This document shows, in pieces, positions 47,876-56,034 of a stretch of DNA of 64,000 bases (position 1 is its first letter; every line of letters starts with the position of its first letter). The notes under the pieces are model-generated. The model saw only the letters and a program-made list of their open reading frames with translations. It did not search any database and was not told the origin of the DNA. The stretch is from Bartonella sp. DGB1 (lineage in GTDB: Bacteria > Pseudomonadota > Alphaproteobacteria > Rhizobiales > Rhizobiaceae), in NCBI RefSeq assembly GCF_041345015.1, contig NZ_CP166769.1, positions 434,001-498,000 on the forward strand, given 5' to 3'. Both the position numbers and the translations under genes were made by a program.

Positions 47876-48913
47876 ATGAAAAGTTTTTTATTTTATTGTA
47901 AATATAGTTTGTGGATTACTTTTTTAAGTTTTAGTTTAGTTGCCTTATTAGGATATCTACAAGGCGAAAATTTATTTTCAATATTTAATAATTTATTGAT
48001 TGCTATAGCATTAGTTTGTTTGGAGGTATCTTTGTCTTTTGATAATGCTGTTATTAATGCTCGTATTTTAAAGAATATGTCTGAAAAATGGCAAAAATAT
48101 TTTTTGACATGGGGTATTTTAATTGCAGTATTTGGAATGCGTGTATTATTTCCTATAATTTTAGTGAGTTTTTTTGCTGGTATAAGTTTATCAAATGTAG
48201 TCGAATTAGCAATTTTCTATCCTGAACAATATGCAGCTATTTTACATGAATCACATATATTAATATTAGCTTTTGCGGGTAGTTTTTTAATGCTGGTAGC
48301 TGTTAATTTTTTTATTGATAATAATAAAAAAATACATTGGTTTAACAAAATAGAGTGTTTTTTAACTAAAAATTCTTATCCTTTACTAACTTCGTTGTTA
48401 CTAGTTTTTGTAATTATAAGCTTTTTAACTTTACTGATAAATCCAATTTATAAATATGCTTTTTTTATGTCTTCGGTGGTAGCTATTGTAATTTTTTTTA
48501 TTATTGAAAGTATATCATATTTATTAAATAATTATTTTGTAAATACAACTTCTGTTGCAAAATCTGGTTTGATAGGTTTTTTATATTTAGAATTATTAGA
48601 TGCGAGCTTTTCATTTGACGGTGTAATAGGGGCCTTTAGTTTAACTAATAATTTGTTTATTATTGCTGTTGGATTAGGGATTGGAGCTTTTTTTATCAGA
48701 TCTTTCACTCTTATGTTAGTAGAAACGGGTAGTTTAACTAAATATCGTTATTTAGAACATGGAGCTTTTTATGCTGTTTTGGCTTTAGCTGTAATGCTAT
48801 ACATCCAATTATTTATAAAATTACCAGAAATATTTATGGGTATAATTGGCATATTAATAATATCTTATTCGTTATTTGATTCTTTCAAATATAATAAAAA
48901 AAATATTAATTAA
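47876..48913 (+). CDS. DUF475 (TerC-superfamily-like) membrane protein
   Basis: Integral inner-membrane protein of 345 residues with about nine hydrophobic helices. It carries two acidic repeats typical of the DUF475/TerC group: CLEVSLSFDNAVINARIL (near residue 55) and YLELLDASFSFDGVIGAFSL (near residue 243). A further FGMRVLFPIILVSFFAGISL segment lies between. The acidic SFD motifs in membrane helices suggest a metal- or ion-related role, as proposed for TerC, but function is not established. The GTG... no: the start is an ATG after TGAGTTAGT with a weak ribosome-binding site. The 3' end overlaps a convergent unknown gene by eight bases. Confidence 0.85.
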   Translation: MKSFLFYCKYSLWITFLSFSLVALLGYLQGENLFSIFNNLLIAIALVCLEVSLSFDNAVINARILKNMSEKWQKYFLTWGILIAVFGMRVLFPIILVSFFAGISLSNVVELAIFYPEQYAAILHESHILILAFAGSFLMLVAVNFFIDNNKKIHWFNKIECFLTKNSYPLLTSLLLVFVIISFLTLLINPIYKYAFFMSSVVAIVIFFIIESISYLLNNYFVNTTSVAKSGLIGFLYLELLDASFSFDGVIGAFSLTNNLFIIAVGLGIGAFFIRSFTLMLVETGSLTKYRYLEHGAFYAVLALAVMLYIQLFIKLPEIFMGIIGILIISYSLFDSFKYNKKNIN

Positions 48914-49319
48914 TTGTGAGTAGCTTTTTTGCTTGCTTTTTATTGGTTAGTAATATCCATTTACCATTCTTGAAGTATATTTTTTTTTCATTAATAAACA
49001 ACCTAAGCTTTTTAATTGTCATTTCAGGGTGATTGAAAATATGATCTATTGGTAAATTTTTTCTAAAAAATAGACTTTTAACATCACTACCTAGACGAAA
49101 TTGCTCAAAAAGTAATATTATTTTAAATAAAAATATTGTAAAATGAGATGACTTTAAAATTAATTGGTTATATATAGATATTTTATTATGATTTAAAAAT
49201 AATTTTATATTAGGAAAATATAATATTTCGTTAGCATTATATTTTATAACAACCATTTGTTTTATAGAATGAAATTCTTTATTGTTAATAGGTTTTTTAA
49301 CTATAGGTGGTAGGGGCAT
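48906..49319 (-). CDS. Unknown basic protein
   Basis: A 137-residue protein (start ATG at 49319) that I do not recognise. It is rich in lysine, isoleucine, phenylalanine and asparagine, as AT-rich genomes produce. A hydrophobic stretch HFTIFLFKIILLFEQF lies near residues 58-73, followed by charged sequence with LFFRKNLPIDHIFNHPEMTIKKLRLFIN. No known motif or signal peptide is seen. It lies between the convergent DUF475 gene and divergent ettA. It may be a lineage-specific gene or a decayed one; coding status is uncertain. Confidence 0.5.
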   Translation of the reverse strand: MPLPPIVKKPINNKEFHSIKQMVVIKYNANEILYFPNIKLFLNHNKISIYNQLILKSSHFTIFLFKIILLFEQFRLGSDVKSLFFRKNLPIDHIFNHPEMTIKKLRLFINEKKIYFKNGKWILLTNKKQAKKLLTIN

Positions 49320-49407
49320 CTTATTATCTTATAGTTTAGGACTTTAATGATATATTAATATCAGGGATTTTAATTTTTATAAAGAAAAATATTTGAGGAA
49401 TAATAAG

Positions 49408-51057
49408 GTGGCAAAGCAATTTATTTATCATATGGCAGGTCTTAGTAAAGCCTACAATGGCAAAAAAGTTTTAGATAATATACACTTATCTTTTTATCCA
49501 GATGCAAAAATTGGTATCCTAGGTCCTAATGGTGCAGGTAAATCTACTATTTTACGTATAATGGCAGGGGAAGATAAAGAATTTACCGGAGAAGCATGGT
49601 TAGCAGATGGTTTTACTTGTGGTTATTTACCTCAAGAACCTAAATTAGATGAGACTAAAGATGTTTGGGGTAATATTCTGCTAGGTGTTTCAGCTAAAAA
49701 AGAGATTTTAGATCGCTACAATGATTTAATGATGAATTATAGTGATGAAACTGCTGACGAAGCTGCTAAACTACAAGATTTAATAGATAGTCAAAATTTG
49801 TGGGATCTAGATAGTCAAGTAGAAATGGCAATGGAAGCATTAAGATGTCCTGATAAAGATGCTGATGTTACTAAATTGTCAGGGGGCGAAAAACGTAGGG
49901 TGGCTTTATGTCAATTATTATTATCTAAACCTGATTTATTGTTACTGGATGAACCAACAAACCATTTAGATGCAGAAACTACCGCTTGGTTAGAAAAACA
50001 TTTAAGAGAATATTCAGGAGCGGTATTACTTATTACTCACGATAGATATTTTTTAGATAATGTAACCGGATGGATTCTAGAATTAGACCGTGGACGTGGT
50101 ATTCCTTATGAAGGAAATTATTCTGCTTATCTATTAGCTAAGGCAAAAAGGATGAACCAAGAAAATAGGGAAGAAGCTTCTAGACAAAAAGCTTTACTGA
50201 GAGAGCAGCAGTGGATATCTTCAAGCCCTAAAGCCCGTCAAGCAAAATCAAAAGCAAGGGTGAAAGCCTATGAAGAGCTTGTACAAGCAGCTGCCGCGAG
50301 AAGTCCTGCAGATGGACAAATTATTATTCCTATTGCAGAAAGATTAGGTCAGACGGTTATTGAAGCTCAAAATTTATCTAAATCTTTTGGAGATAAATTG
50401 CTTATTGATAATTTAAACTTTAAATTGCCTCCTGGTGGTATTGTAGGTGTTATTGGAGCTAATGGTGCTGGTAAGACAACTTTATTTAGAATGATAGCAG
50501 GTTTAGAGCAACCAGATTCAGGATCTATCCGTATAGGTGAAACTGTAAAACTATCTATGGTAGATCAAAGTCGTGATGATTTAGATCCTAATAAAACTGT
50601 TTGGGAAGAAATATCTGGCGGGGTAGATGTTGTAAAATTAGGTAAACATGAGATGAATAGCCGTGCCTATTGTTCTGCTTTTAATTTTAAGGGTGCAGAT
50701 CAACAGCAGAAAGTAGGTAATTTATCTGGTGGTCAAAGAAATAGAGTGCATTTAGCTAAATTAGTGAAATCTGGCGGTAATGTATTGTGTTTAGATGAAC
50801 CTACAAATGATTTAGACACAGAAACTTTAGCTTCTTTAGAGGATGCTCTAGAAAATTATGCAGGGTGTGCTGTGATTATCAGTCACGATCGTATGTTTTT
50901 AGATAGATTAGCTACTCATATATTAGCCTTTGAAGGAGATAGCCATGTGGAATGGTTTGAAGGTAATTTTGCTGAATATGAAGCGGATAAAATCAGGCGT
51001 TTAGGTGCTGAAAGCGTGAATCCTAAACGCGTAACTTATAAACCACTTAATAGATAG
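49408..51057 (+). CDS. ettA: Energy-dependent translational throttle protein EttA (ABC-F)
   Basis: ABC-F ATPase that binds the ribosomal E site and gates elongation according to energy state. The GTG at 49408 gives the family start MAKQFIYHMAGLSKAY and has GAGG nine bases upstream; a TTG at 49393 would add five residues. Both nucleotide-binding domains are intact: Walker A GPNGAGKST and GANGAGKTT, signatures LSGGEKRRVALCQLLLSKPDLLLLDEPTNHLD and LSGGQRNRVHLAKL...LCLDEPTNDLD. The arm and basic linker lie between. The 549-residue length is normal for EttA. No membrane domain, as expected. Confidence 0.96.
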   Translation: MAKQFIYHMAGLSKAYNGKKVLDNIHLSFYPDAKIGILGPNGAGKSTILRIMAGEDKEFTGEAWLADGFTCGYLPQEPKLDETKDVWGNILLGVSAKKEILDRYNDLMMNYSDETADEAAKLQDLIDSQNLWDLDSQVEMAMEALRCPDKDADVTKLSGGEKRRVALCQLLLSKPDLLLLDEPTNHLDAETTAWLEKHLREYSGAVLLITHDRYFLDNVTGWILELDRGRGIPYEGNYSAYLLAKAKRMNQENREEASRQKALLREQQWISSSPKARQAKSKARVKAYEELVQAAAARSPADGQIIIPIAERLGQTVIEAQNLSKSFGDKLLIDNLNFKLPPGGIVGVIGANGAGKTTLFRMIAGLEQPDSGSIRIGETVKLSMVDQSRDDLDPNKTVWEEISGGVDVVKLGKHEMNSRAYCSAFNFKGADQQQKVGNLSGGQRNRVHLAKLVKSGGNVLCLDEPTNDLDTETLASLEDALENYAGCAVIISHDRMFLDRLATHILAFEGDSHVEWFEGNFAEYEADKIRRLGAESVNPKRVTYKPLNR

Positions 51058-51080
51058 CTAAAAGTTAATTCTGGTAGAAG

Positions 51081-51113
51081 CTAGATAAAATCTTCAATGT
51101 GATTTTTATCTAG
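51081..51113. terminator. Hairpin just after ettA
   Basis: CTAGATAAAATC / GATTTTTATCTAG forms a 12-bp stem with one bulged base and an 8-base loop, 23 bases after the stop. It lacks a T run, so it may protect the 3' end rather than terminate. Confidence 0.4.
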
Positions 51114-51147
51114 TGTCTACTAGCAAATGAGACTTTAGCTATTTCTG

Positions 51148-51179
51148 AATAAAACCATAGCATATGCTATGGTTTTATT
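51148..51179. terminator. Palindromic terminator downstream of ettA
   Basis: A perfect 32-base palindrome, AATAAAACCATAGCAT / ATGCTATGGTTTTATT, followed by GTTTTATT. A GC-containing core with A- and T-rich ends is usual for a rho-independent, potentially bidirectional terminator, about 90 bases after the ettA stop. Confidence 0.75.
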
Positions 51180-51235
51180 GTTTTATTAAGATCAATAGTA
51201 TTTAACCTATTTGCTAGTGTTGGTTATATTTACTT

Positions 51236-51660
51236 GTGCTAGTTATTTATAGGTTATGACTATGAGGATAGCTATATAAGTTTATTCACTAAGCTCCATA
51301 ATATTTAGCGCTTAATTGGTAATTTTATATAAGATTTGATTGTGCTAACTATTTATAGATCATGATTAACATGAGGATAGTTATATAATTTTATTCACTA
51401 AGCTTAATAATATTTAGCTCCTAATTTGGTGATTTTATATGCGATTTGATAGTGCTAGCCATTTATAGATCATGATTAACATGAGGATAGTTATATAATT
51501 TTATTCTTTAAGCTTAATGATATTTAGCACTTAATTTGGTGATTTTATATTCTATTTGAGAGTGCTAGCCATCTATAGATCATGCTTAACATTAGGATAG
51601 TGTTTAGTGAGGTGTTATTTATTAAGTTTAATGATTAACTTATTTTGTAGTGTTAGGCTC
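51236..51660. repeat. About four tandem copies of a 106-110 bp repeat
   Basis: Copies begin with GTGCTA at 51236, 51342, 51452 and 51562, giving periods of 106, 110 and 110 bases; the last is shortened to ~88 bases and a vestige begins at 51650. Conserved blocks are TTTATAGATCATGATTAACA, GAGGATAGTTATATAATTTT, ATTCACTAAGCTTAATAATA and TTTGGTGATTTTATAT. Copies are 85-95 % alike by eye. No frame runs through them. They fill most of the 720-base gap between ettA and the dehydrogenase gene. Confidence 0.88.
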
Positions 51661-51704
51661 TATTTATTTGCGTTGACCTTATTAGTAAAGGAGCGTCATT
51701 AGTA

Positions 51705-51736
51705 AAAGGGGAGTATATATTATCATACTCCCCTTT
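51705..51736 (-). terminator. Terminator of the aldehyde dehydrogenase gene
   Basis: A perfect 12-bp stem, AAAGGGGAGTAT / ATACTCCCCTTT, with an 8-base loop lies 42 bases beyond the stop of the minus-strand gene. Read on the minus strand it ends in TTTT. Confidence 0.75.
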
Positions 51737-51777
51737 ACCGCTAAGTTTAATAGTATTTTTATATTGAGTAAGATTTA

Positions 51778-53271
51778 TTAAGCTCTATCTAATTTCAACC
51801 ATCTAGCTGTGATTTCACTATATTTCTCTAATGCATGTAAAGATTTATCTCTACCAATACCAGATTGTTTATATCCTCCAAAAGGTACACTCATATCAAA
51901 ATCAGAATCGTAACAATTCATATAAATAGAACCTGCTCTTAATCTATCTGCTACGTAAAATAATTCATTAACATCATCACTCCATACAGCAGCGGCTAAA
52001 CCATAGATAGAGTCATTTGCTACTTCTATCGCTTCATCCTTATCATTTACAGTAATTATACTTAATACTGGTCCAAATATTTCATCTTGAGCGATTTTCA
52101 TATTAGACTTAACATTGGTGAAAATTGTTGGTTCTATCCAATATCCATCTTGGTTTAATTTTTGACCTCCTAATATTAAATCAGCTCCTTCTTGTTTACC
52201 TAATTCAATATAATGTAAAATTTTATTATGTTGTGTTTCGTTAATGATTGCGCCCATCCTTGAATTTATATCTAGTGGATCTTTAGGAGTATATTCTTTT
52301 GCTTTCTCAGTTAAATGTTTTAACACTTCTGGTAAGCTTTCTTTTTGTACTATTAATTTAGAGCCCGCTGAACACATTTCGCCTTGGTTAAAAAATATCG
52401 CATCGGCTGAAGTATAAGCAGCTTTTTTGAGGTCTTTACAGCTATTTAAAATAATATTGCCGGATTTTCCTCCACATTCTAAACTGATTTTTTTTAAGTT
52501 GCTTTGCCCGGCATATTGCATGAAATATTTGCCCACTCTGGTTGAGCCTGTGAAAAATACACCATCAATATTATTATGTAAACCTAAGGTTTTTCCTACG
52601 GTTTCTCCTGTTCCCGTAACTAAATTAAAGGTACCAGCTGGAAGACCAACTTGTAGAGATAATTCTGCTAATTTGCGAGCAGAAAGACTAGAATTTTCAG
52701 AAGGTTTTAATATTACACTATTGCCCATAGCTAAAGCAGGAGCTATTTTCCACATAGCCATTAAAAGTGGAAAATTCCACGGTACTACTACTGCTACAAC
52801 TCCTAATGGATCTCTAGTGATAGTAACAAGGTCATTTTTGCCAGTTGGAGCTACTTCGCCATATATCTTATCTATTGCTTCTGCATTCCATCTCAAACAA
52901 TTGATACTAGCTTTTATATCGCCGTTATAACTATAATATATCGGTTTACCTACTTCTAATGTTTCTAGCAAAGCTAGTTCTTCAGCATGTTGTTCTAATA
53001 CATCTGCCCATTTTAATAATATATTTTTACGGGCGCTAGGGGCTAAATTTGCCCAAGTTCCAGCATTAAAATTATTGCGTGCTGCTGTTACTGCTAAATT
53101 TACATCTTCTTCTTGCGCTAGGGCTGCTTGGGTAAGAATAGTCCCATCGATTGGACTGGTTAGATTAAAAAATTCATTATTAGTTGCATTTTGAAAGACG
53201 CCATTAATAAATAATTGTACTGGTTGTAGATTGTTTTTAATTTCTGTTGCTTTTTTGTGCCAATCTGTCAT
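51778..53271 (-). CDS. Aldehyde dehydrogenase, PuuC-like
   Basis: NAD(P)-dependent aldehyde dehydrogenase of 497 residues. Motifs are complete: VPWNFPLLMAMWKIAPALAMGNSVILKPSE (cofactor site), FTGSTRVGK, the catalytic glutamate in LECGGKSGNIIL, and the catalytic cysteine in FFNQGEMCSAGSKL. The C-terminus VPFGGYKQSGIGRDKSLHALEKYSEI matches PuuC (gamma-glutamyl-gamma-aminobutyraldehyde dehydrogenase) as I recall it. A PuuD-like hydrolase is at 18395-19147, but PuuA and PuuB are not in the window, so the true substrate remains open. The gene stands alone with its own terminator. Confidence 0.9.
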   Translation of the reverse strand: MTDWHKKATEIKNNLQPVQLFINGVFQNATNNEFFNLTSPIDGTILTQAALAQEEDVNLAVTAARNNFNAGTWANLAPSARKNILLKWADVLEQHAEELALLETLEVGKPIYYSYNGDIKASINCLRWNAEAIDKIYGEVAPTGKNDLVTITRDPLGVVAVVVPWNFPLLMAMWKIAPALAMGNSVILKPSENSSLSARKLAELSLQVGLPAGTFNLVTGTGETVGKTLGLHNNIDGVFFTGSTRVGKYFMQYAGQSNLKKISLECGGKSGNIILNSCKDLKKAAYTSADAIFFNQGEMCSAGSKLIVQKESLPEVLKHLTEKAKEYTPKDPLDINSRMGAIINETQHNKILHYIELGKQEGADLILGGQKLNQDGYWIEPTIFTNVKSNMKIAQDEIFGPVLSIITVNDKDEAIEVANDSIYGLAAAVWSDDVNELFYVADRLRAGSIYMNCYDSDFDMSVPFGGYKQSGIGRDKSLHALEKYSEITARWLKLDRA

Positions 53272-53509
53272 TTTCTCTCTCCATTTTTACTTGTTAAATA
53301 GATCTTGTAAATATGTTTTAATATAGAATTTGGAACTTATTTATATATTGTCTTAATTTGTAACAAAGCTAGTAAAGAGTCATTAAAAAGTATGTAAATA
53401 CACTTTATTTTAACATAAAATTTCGTACAATACAAATAAGAATAAGAATAACAGAAATAATAAGAAGAATATTTCAGTATAGTTTACGCTATCAAATTAA
53501 CATTAAACT

Positions 53510-53563
53510 CCCTCAACTTAAATATATATTTGTTCATAGATAAACTTTTATCTGTTTTGAGGG
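53510..53563 (+). promoter_or_regulatory. Nested hairpin in the leader of the transglycosylase gene
   Basis: CCCTCAA (53510-53516) pairs with TTGAGGG (53557-53563), enclosing a second hairpin AGATAA-ACTT-TTATCT (53538-53553). The structure ends 16 bases before the GGAGGAG ribosome-binding site. It could affect translation or mRNA stability; this is inferred from pairing only. The rest of the 320-base spacer (53272-53591) shows no gene. Confidence 0.4.
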
Positions 53564-53591
53564 ATAAATCATTATATAAGGAGGAGAATAT

Positions 53592-54098
53592 ATGAAAAAA
53601 ATATTCTTTACATCATTAGTTGCTATTATGGCATCAACTAGTGTTGCGGTTATTGCGGCTCCACTAACACAGGAGCCTATCGGGATACCTACAGCTCAAG
53701 AACGGGTTACAAAAAAAATTCATGCGAAGGCATCTACTTATGATGACATAATTACTAAATATGCACAAATGTATAATGTTCCATCTAAGTTGGTACATGC
53801 TGTTATTCGCTATGAAAGTTCTTACAATCCAAAAGCTGTTGGAGGTGTAGGTGAGATTGGATTAATGCAAATTAGACCAGAAACAGCTAAATTTATGGGA
53901 TATAAAGGTACTACTGCTGGATTATATGATCCAGAAACAAATATCCGTTATGGTGTTAAATATCTAGCTGGTGCTCATCGTTTAAGTGGTGGTGATATCT
54001 GTGGTACTATATTAAAATATAACGCAGGGCATGGAGCTAAAAGAATGAATCCTATTTCTGCTAAATATTGTCAAGTCGTTAAAGGTTATATTGCTTAA
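53592..54098 (+). CDS. Small secreted lytic transglycosylase (SLT domain)
   Basis: Cleaves the MurNAc-GlcNAc bond of peptidoglycan in the periplasm. The 168-residue protein has a signal peptide (MKKIFFTSLVAIMASTSVAV...IAA, cleavage near residue 23) and then a compact Slt domain. Its catalytic glutamate is in IRYESSYNPKAVG, followed by GEIGLMQIRPETAKFMGY, YDPETNIRYGVKYLAGA and LKYNAGHG. A strong GGAGGAG ribosome-binding site lies upstream. The short, single-domain form resembles small alphaproteobacterial transglycosylases. It is transcribed alone and ends in a good terminator. Confidence 0.93.
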   Translation: MKKIFFTSLVAIMASTSVAVIAAPLTQEPIGIPTAQERVTKKIHAKASTYDDIITKYAQMYNVPSKLVHAVIRYESSYNPKAVGGVGEIGLMQIRPETAKFMGYKGTTAGLYDPETNIRYGVKYLAGAHRLSGGDICGTILKYNAGHGAKRMNPISAKYCQVVKGYIA

Positions 54099-54198
54099 AA
54101 ATTATAAATATTTATAATTTAACTAGTAAAAATAAATAATTACATCCGTGAAATTACATTATTAAAATAGCTATTATAGAAAATTTGAAGTCTTTAAA

Positions 54199-54228
54199 AA
54201 TGTCGCTAATAACTGCGACATTTTTTTT
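54199..54228 (+). terminator. Terminator between transglycosylase gene and rnpB
   Basis: A perfect 8-bp stem AATGTCGC / GCGACATT with an 8-base loop is followed by eight T. It also lies immediately upstream of, and slightly overlaps, the rnpB -35 region. Confidence 0.9.
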
Positions 54229-54255
54229 GCTCTTTTGATAAAAATAATTTATAAT
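54227..54255 (+). promoter_or_regulatory. rnpB promoter
   Basis: A perfect -10 TATAAT (54250-54255) lies five bases before the RNA start. A weak -35 TTGCTC (54227-54232) is 17 bases upstream. The strong -10 and position support it. Confidence 0.6.
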
Positions 54256-54260
54256 GCACC

Positions 54261-54634
54261 GTCAGTTGATTGGATGGTCGCGCTTTCTAGACTCGAAAGG
54301 GTGAAGGTGAGGAAAGTCCGGGCTCCTTGAAACACAGTGCCAGATAACGTCTGGCAGGGGCGACCCTAGGGAAAGTGCCACAGAAAGTAAACCGCCTATA
54401 TTATATAGGTAAGGGTGAAAGGGTGAGGTAAGAGCTTACCGCAGTAACAGTAATGGAGCTGGCATGGTAAACCCCACTGGGAGCAAGACCGCATAGAAAC
54501 AATAGTTATATTTTATAACTGCCTGAGTTTCACAGGATTATTGTTTGGGTAGGTTGCATGAGGTAAATGGTGACATTTACCCCAGATGAATGACCATCAT
54601 ATTTATACAGAACCCGGCTTATAGATCAACTGAC
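54261..54634 (+). ncRNA. rnpB: RNase P RNA, bacterial class A
   Basis: Catalytic RNA that trims tRNA 5' leaders, together with RnpA. The two ends pair (GTCAGTTGAT at 54261-54270 with ATCAACTGAC at 54625-54634, P1). The universal cores are present: GAGGAAAGTCCGGGCTCC (CR-I) near 54311, ACAGAAAGTAAACCGCC (near 54380), GTAAACCCCACTGGGAGCAAG, and AGATGAATGACCATC with ACAGAACCCGGCTTA (CR-V, P4) near the 3' end. The length of about 374 bases is normal for the type A form of alphaproteobacteria. It stands directly upstream of the dcw cluster. Confidence 0.96.
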
Positions 54635-54722
54635 ATATATAATCTTGATAATTTAAAATATTTATTTTTAATTAAATAAGCTATGATAAATTATATTCTG
54701 CGAATCAATTTTGGAATATAGA

Positions 54723-55724
54723 ATGTCTCAATATAAACATATACCGGTAATGTTAAAAGAGGTGGTCGATGTTGTTAAACCACAGCAAGGAAAATTAATA
54801 ATTGATGCTACTTTTGGAGATGGGGGATATACTAAAGCTTTTTTAGAAAAAGGCGCAAATGTTATTGCTATAGATCGTGATCCTAATGCTATAGAGAGAG
54901 CAAAAATTTTAGCTAGTCAATATGCTGAAAAATTTACTTTAGAGTTAACAAATTTTGCAAATTTAGCAGAGATAGAAAAAATATCAAATCAAAACATCGA
55001 TGCAATTATCCTGGATATTGGAGTTTCCTCTATGCAGATTGATAATGCTATTCGTGGCTTTTCTTTTCAAAAAGAGGGGCCTTTAGACATGAGAATGAGT
55101 CAAACAGGTATCTCCGCTGCTGAAGTTATAAATCAATTACCAGAAAATGAGTTAGCAAGGATATTCTATATTTTAGGTGAAGAAAAACAGGCAAAAATAT
55201 TTGCTAAAGCTATTACGGAATATCGTAAAATCCAACCTATTAACACTACGCTACAGTTAGCAACATTAATTGAAAAAACTAATAAAATAAAACAATATAA
55301 ACGTAATATACACCCGGCAACGAAAGTGTTTCAGGCATTGCGAATTTATGTTAATGATGAATTAGGCGAGTTGGTAAAGGTGTTATTTGCTAGTGAAAAA
55401 ATTTTGAAGAATAATGGTATTTTAGTAGTAGTTACTTTTCATTCTTTGGAAGATAGAATTGTTAAAAGATTTTTTAATTCACGTAGTAGATTATTACAAA
55501 ATTCTAGATATTTACCAGCGGTTGAGGTTCCAGATTTTAGTTTTGAAATGATAATAAAAGGCATAAAAACACCATCAGATGATGAAATAAAAAATAATCC
55601 AAGATCCAGATCTGCAAAATTAAGAGCAGCTAAACGTACTAGCGGTGAAGCTTATAGTCCAGTAGAGGAAGATTTTTTATCTGCTAAAATGCCACGATTA
55701 AAAAATTTTTTTATTGAGAGATAA
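54723..55724 (+). CDS. rsmH: 16S rRNA (cytosine(1402)-N4)-methyltransferase RsmH
   Basis: Methylates C1402 in the 16S decoding centre. I start it at the ATG at 54723 (MSQYKHIPVMLKEVV, the family start, GGA eight bases upstream) rather than a TTG at 54711. Motifs: IDATFGDGGYTKAFLEKGA (SAM site), LDIGVSSMQID, GFSFQKEGPLDMRMSQ, and FHSLEDRIVKRFF. It is the first gene of the dcw cluster here. mraZ, which normally precedes it, is absent. ftsL follows after two bases. Confidence 0.96.
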   Translation: MSQYKHIPVMLKEVVDVVKPQQGKLIIDATFGDGGYTKAFLEKGANVIAIDRDPNAIERAKILASQYAEKFTLELTNFANLAEIEKISNQNIDAIILDIGVSSMQIDNAIRGFSFQKEGPLDMRMSQTGISAAEVINQLPENELARIFYILGEEKQAKIFAKAITEYRKIQPINTTLQLATLIEKTNKIKQYKRNIHPATKVFQALRIYVNDELGELVKVLFASEKILKNNGILVVVTFHSLEDRIVKRFFNSRSRLLQNSRYLPAVEVPDFSFEMIIKGIKTPSDDEIKNNPRSRSAKLRAAKRTSGEAYSPVEEDFLSAKMPRLKNFFIER

Positions 55725-55726
55725 TT

Positions 55727-56026
55727 ATGCGTTTTATTAATATTGTTTTAATTATAATTTTATTAATTCTGGTAGCGGTAACTTATCAAGTAAAAAATAG
55801 AGTACAAGCAAAAATAATTTATTTAGAAAAATTACAAAAAGAGGTAAAAGATACTAGTCATAAAATAGATTTATTAAAAATAGATTGGCATTTTTTAACC
55901 CAACCAGAAAGGTTAGATAAATTAGCAAAATTATATAAACAACAATTAAATTTGGTGCCTATTGATCCAAAGCAAATTATTACCATTAATGAATTGTCTG
56001 ATTTATTAAAATTAGATAGTAAGTAA
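55727..56026 (+). CDS. ftsL: Cell division protein FtsL
   Basis: A bitopic membrane protein of 99 residues, part of the FtsQLB complex. One N-terminal transmembrane helix (INIVLIIILLILVAVTYQV, residues ~4-22) is followed by a periplasmic coiled coil (AKIIYLEKLQKEVKDTSHKIDLLKIDWHFLTQPERLDKLAK). The WHFLTQPERLDKLA segment is typical of alphaproteobacterial FtsL. Identification rests on this plus its place between rsmH and ftsI. Confidence 0.93.
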   Translation: MRFINIVLIIILLILVAVTYQVKNRVQAKIIYLEKLQKEVKDTSHKIDLLKIDWHFLTQPERLDKLAKLYKQQLNLVPIDPKQIITINELSDLLKLDSK

Positions 56027-56034
56027 AGAATAAA

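Noticed and set aside
51236-51660. CRISPR array
   Set aside because: The repeat unit is about 108 bp and similar over its whole length; there are no short repeats with unique spacers and no cas genes in the window.
53401-53470. Origin of replication in the A/T-rich, GAATAAGAATAAG-containing stretch
   Set aside because: No DnaA-box cluster, dnaA, parAB or gidA/hemE-type neighbours; low-complexity A/T runs are common throughout this window.
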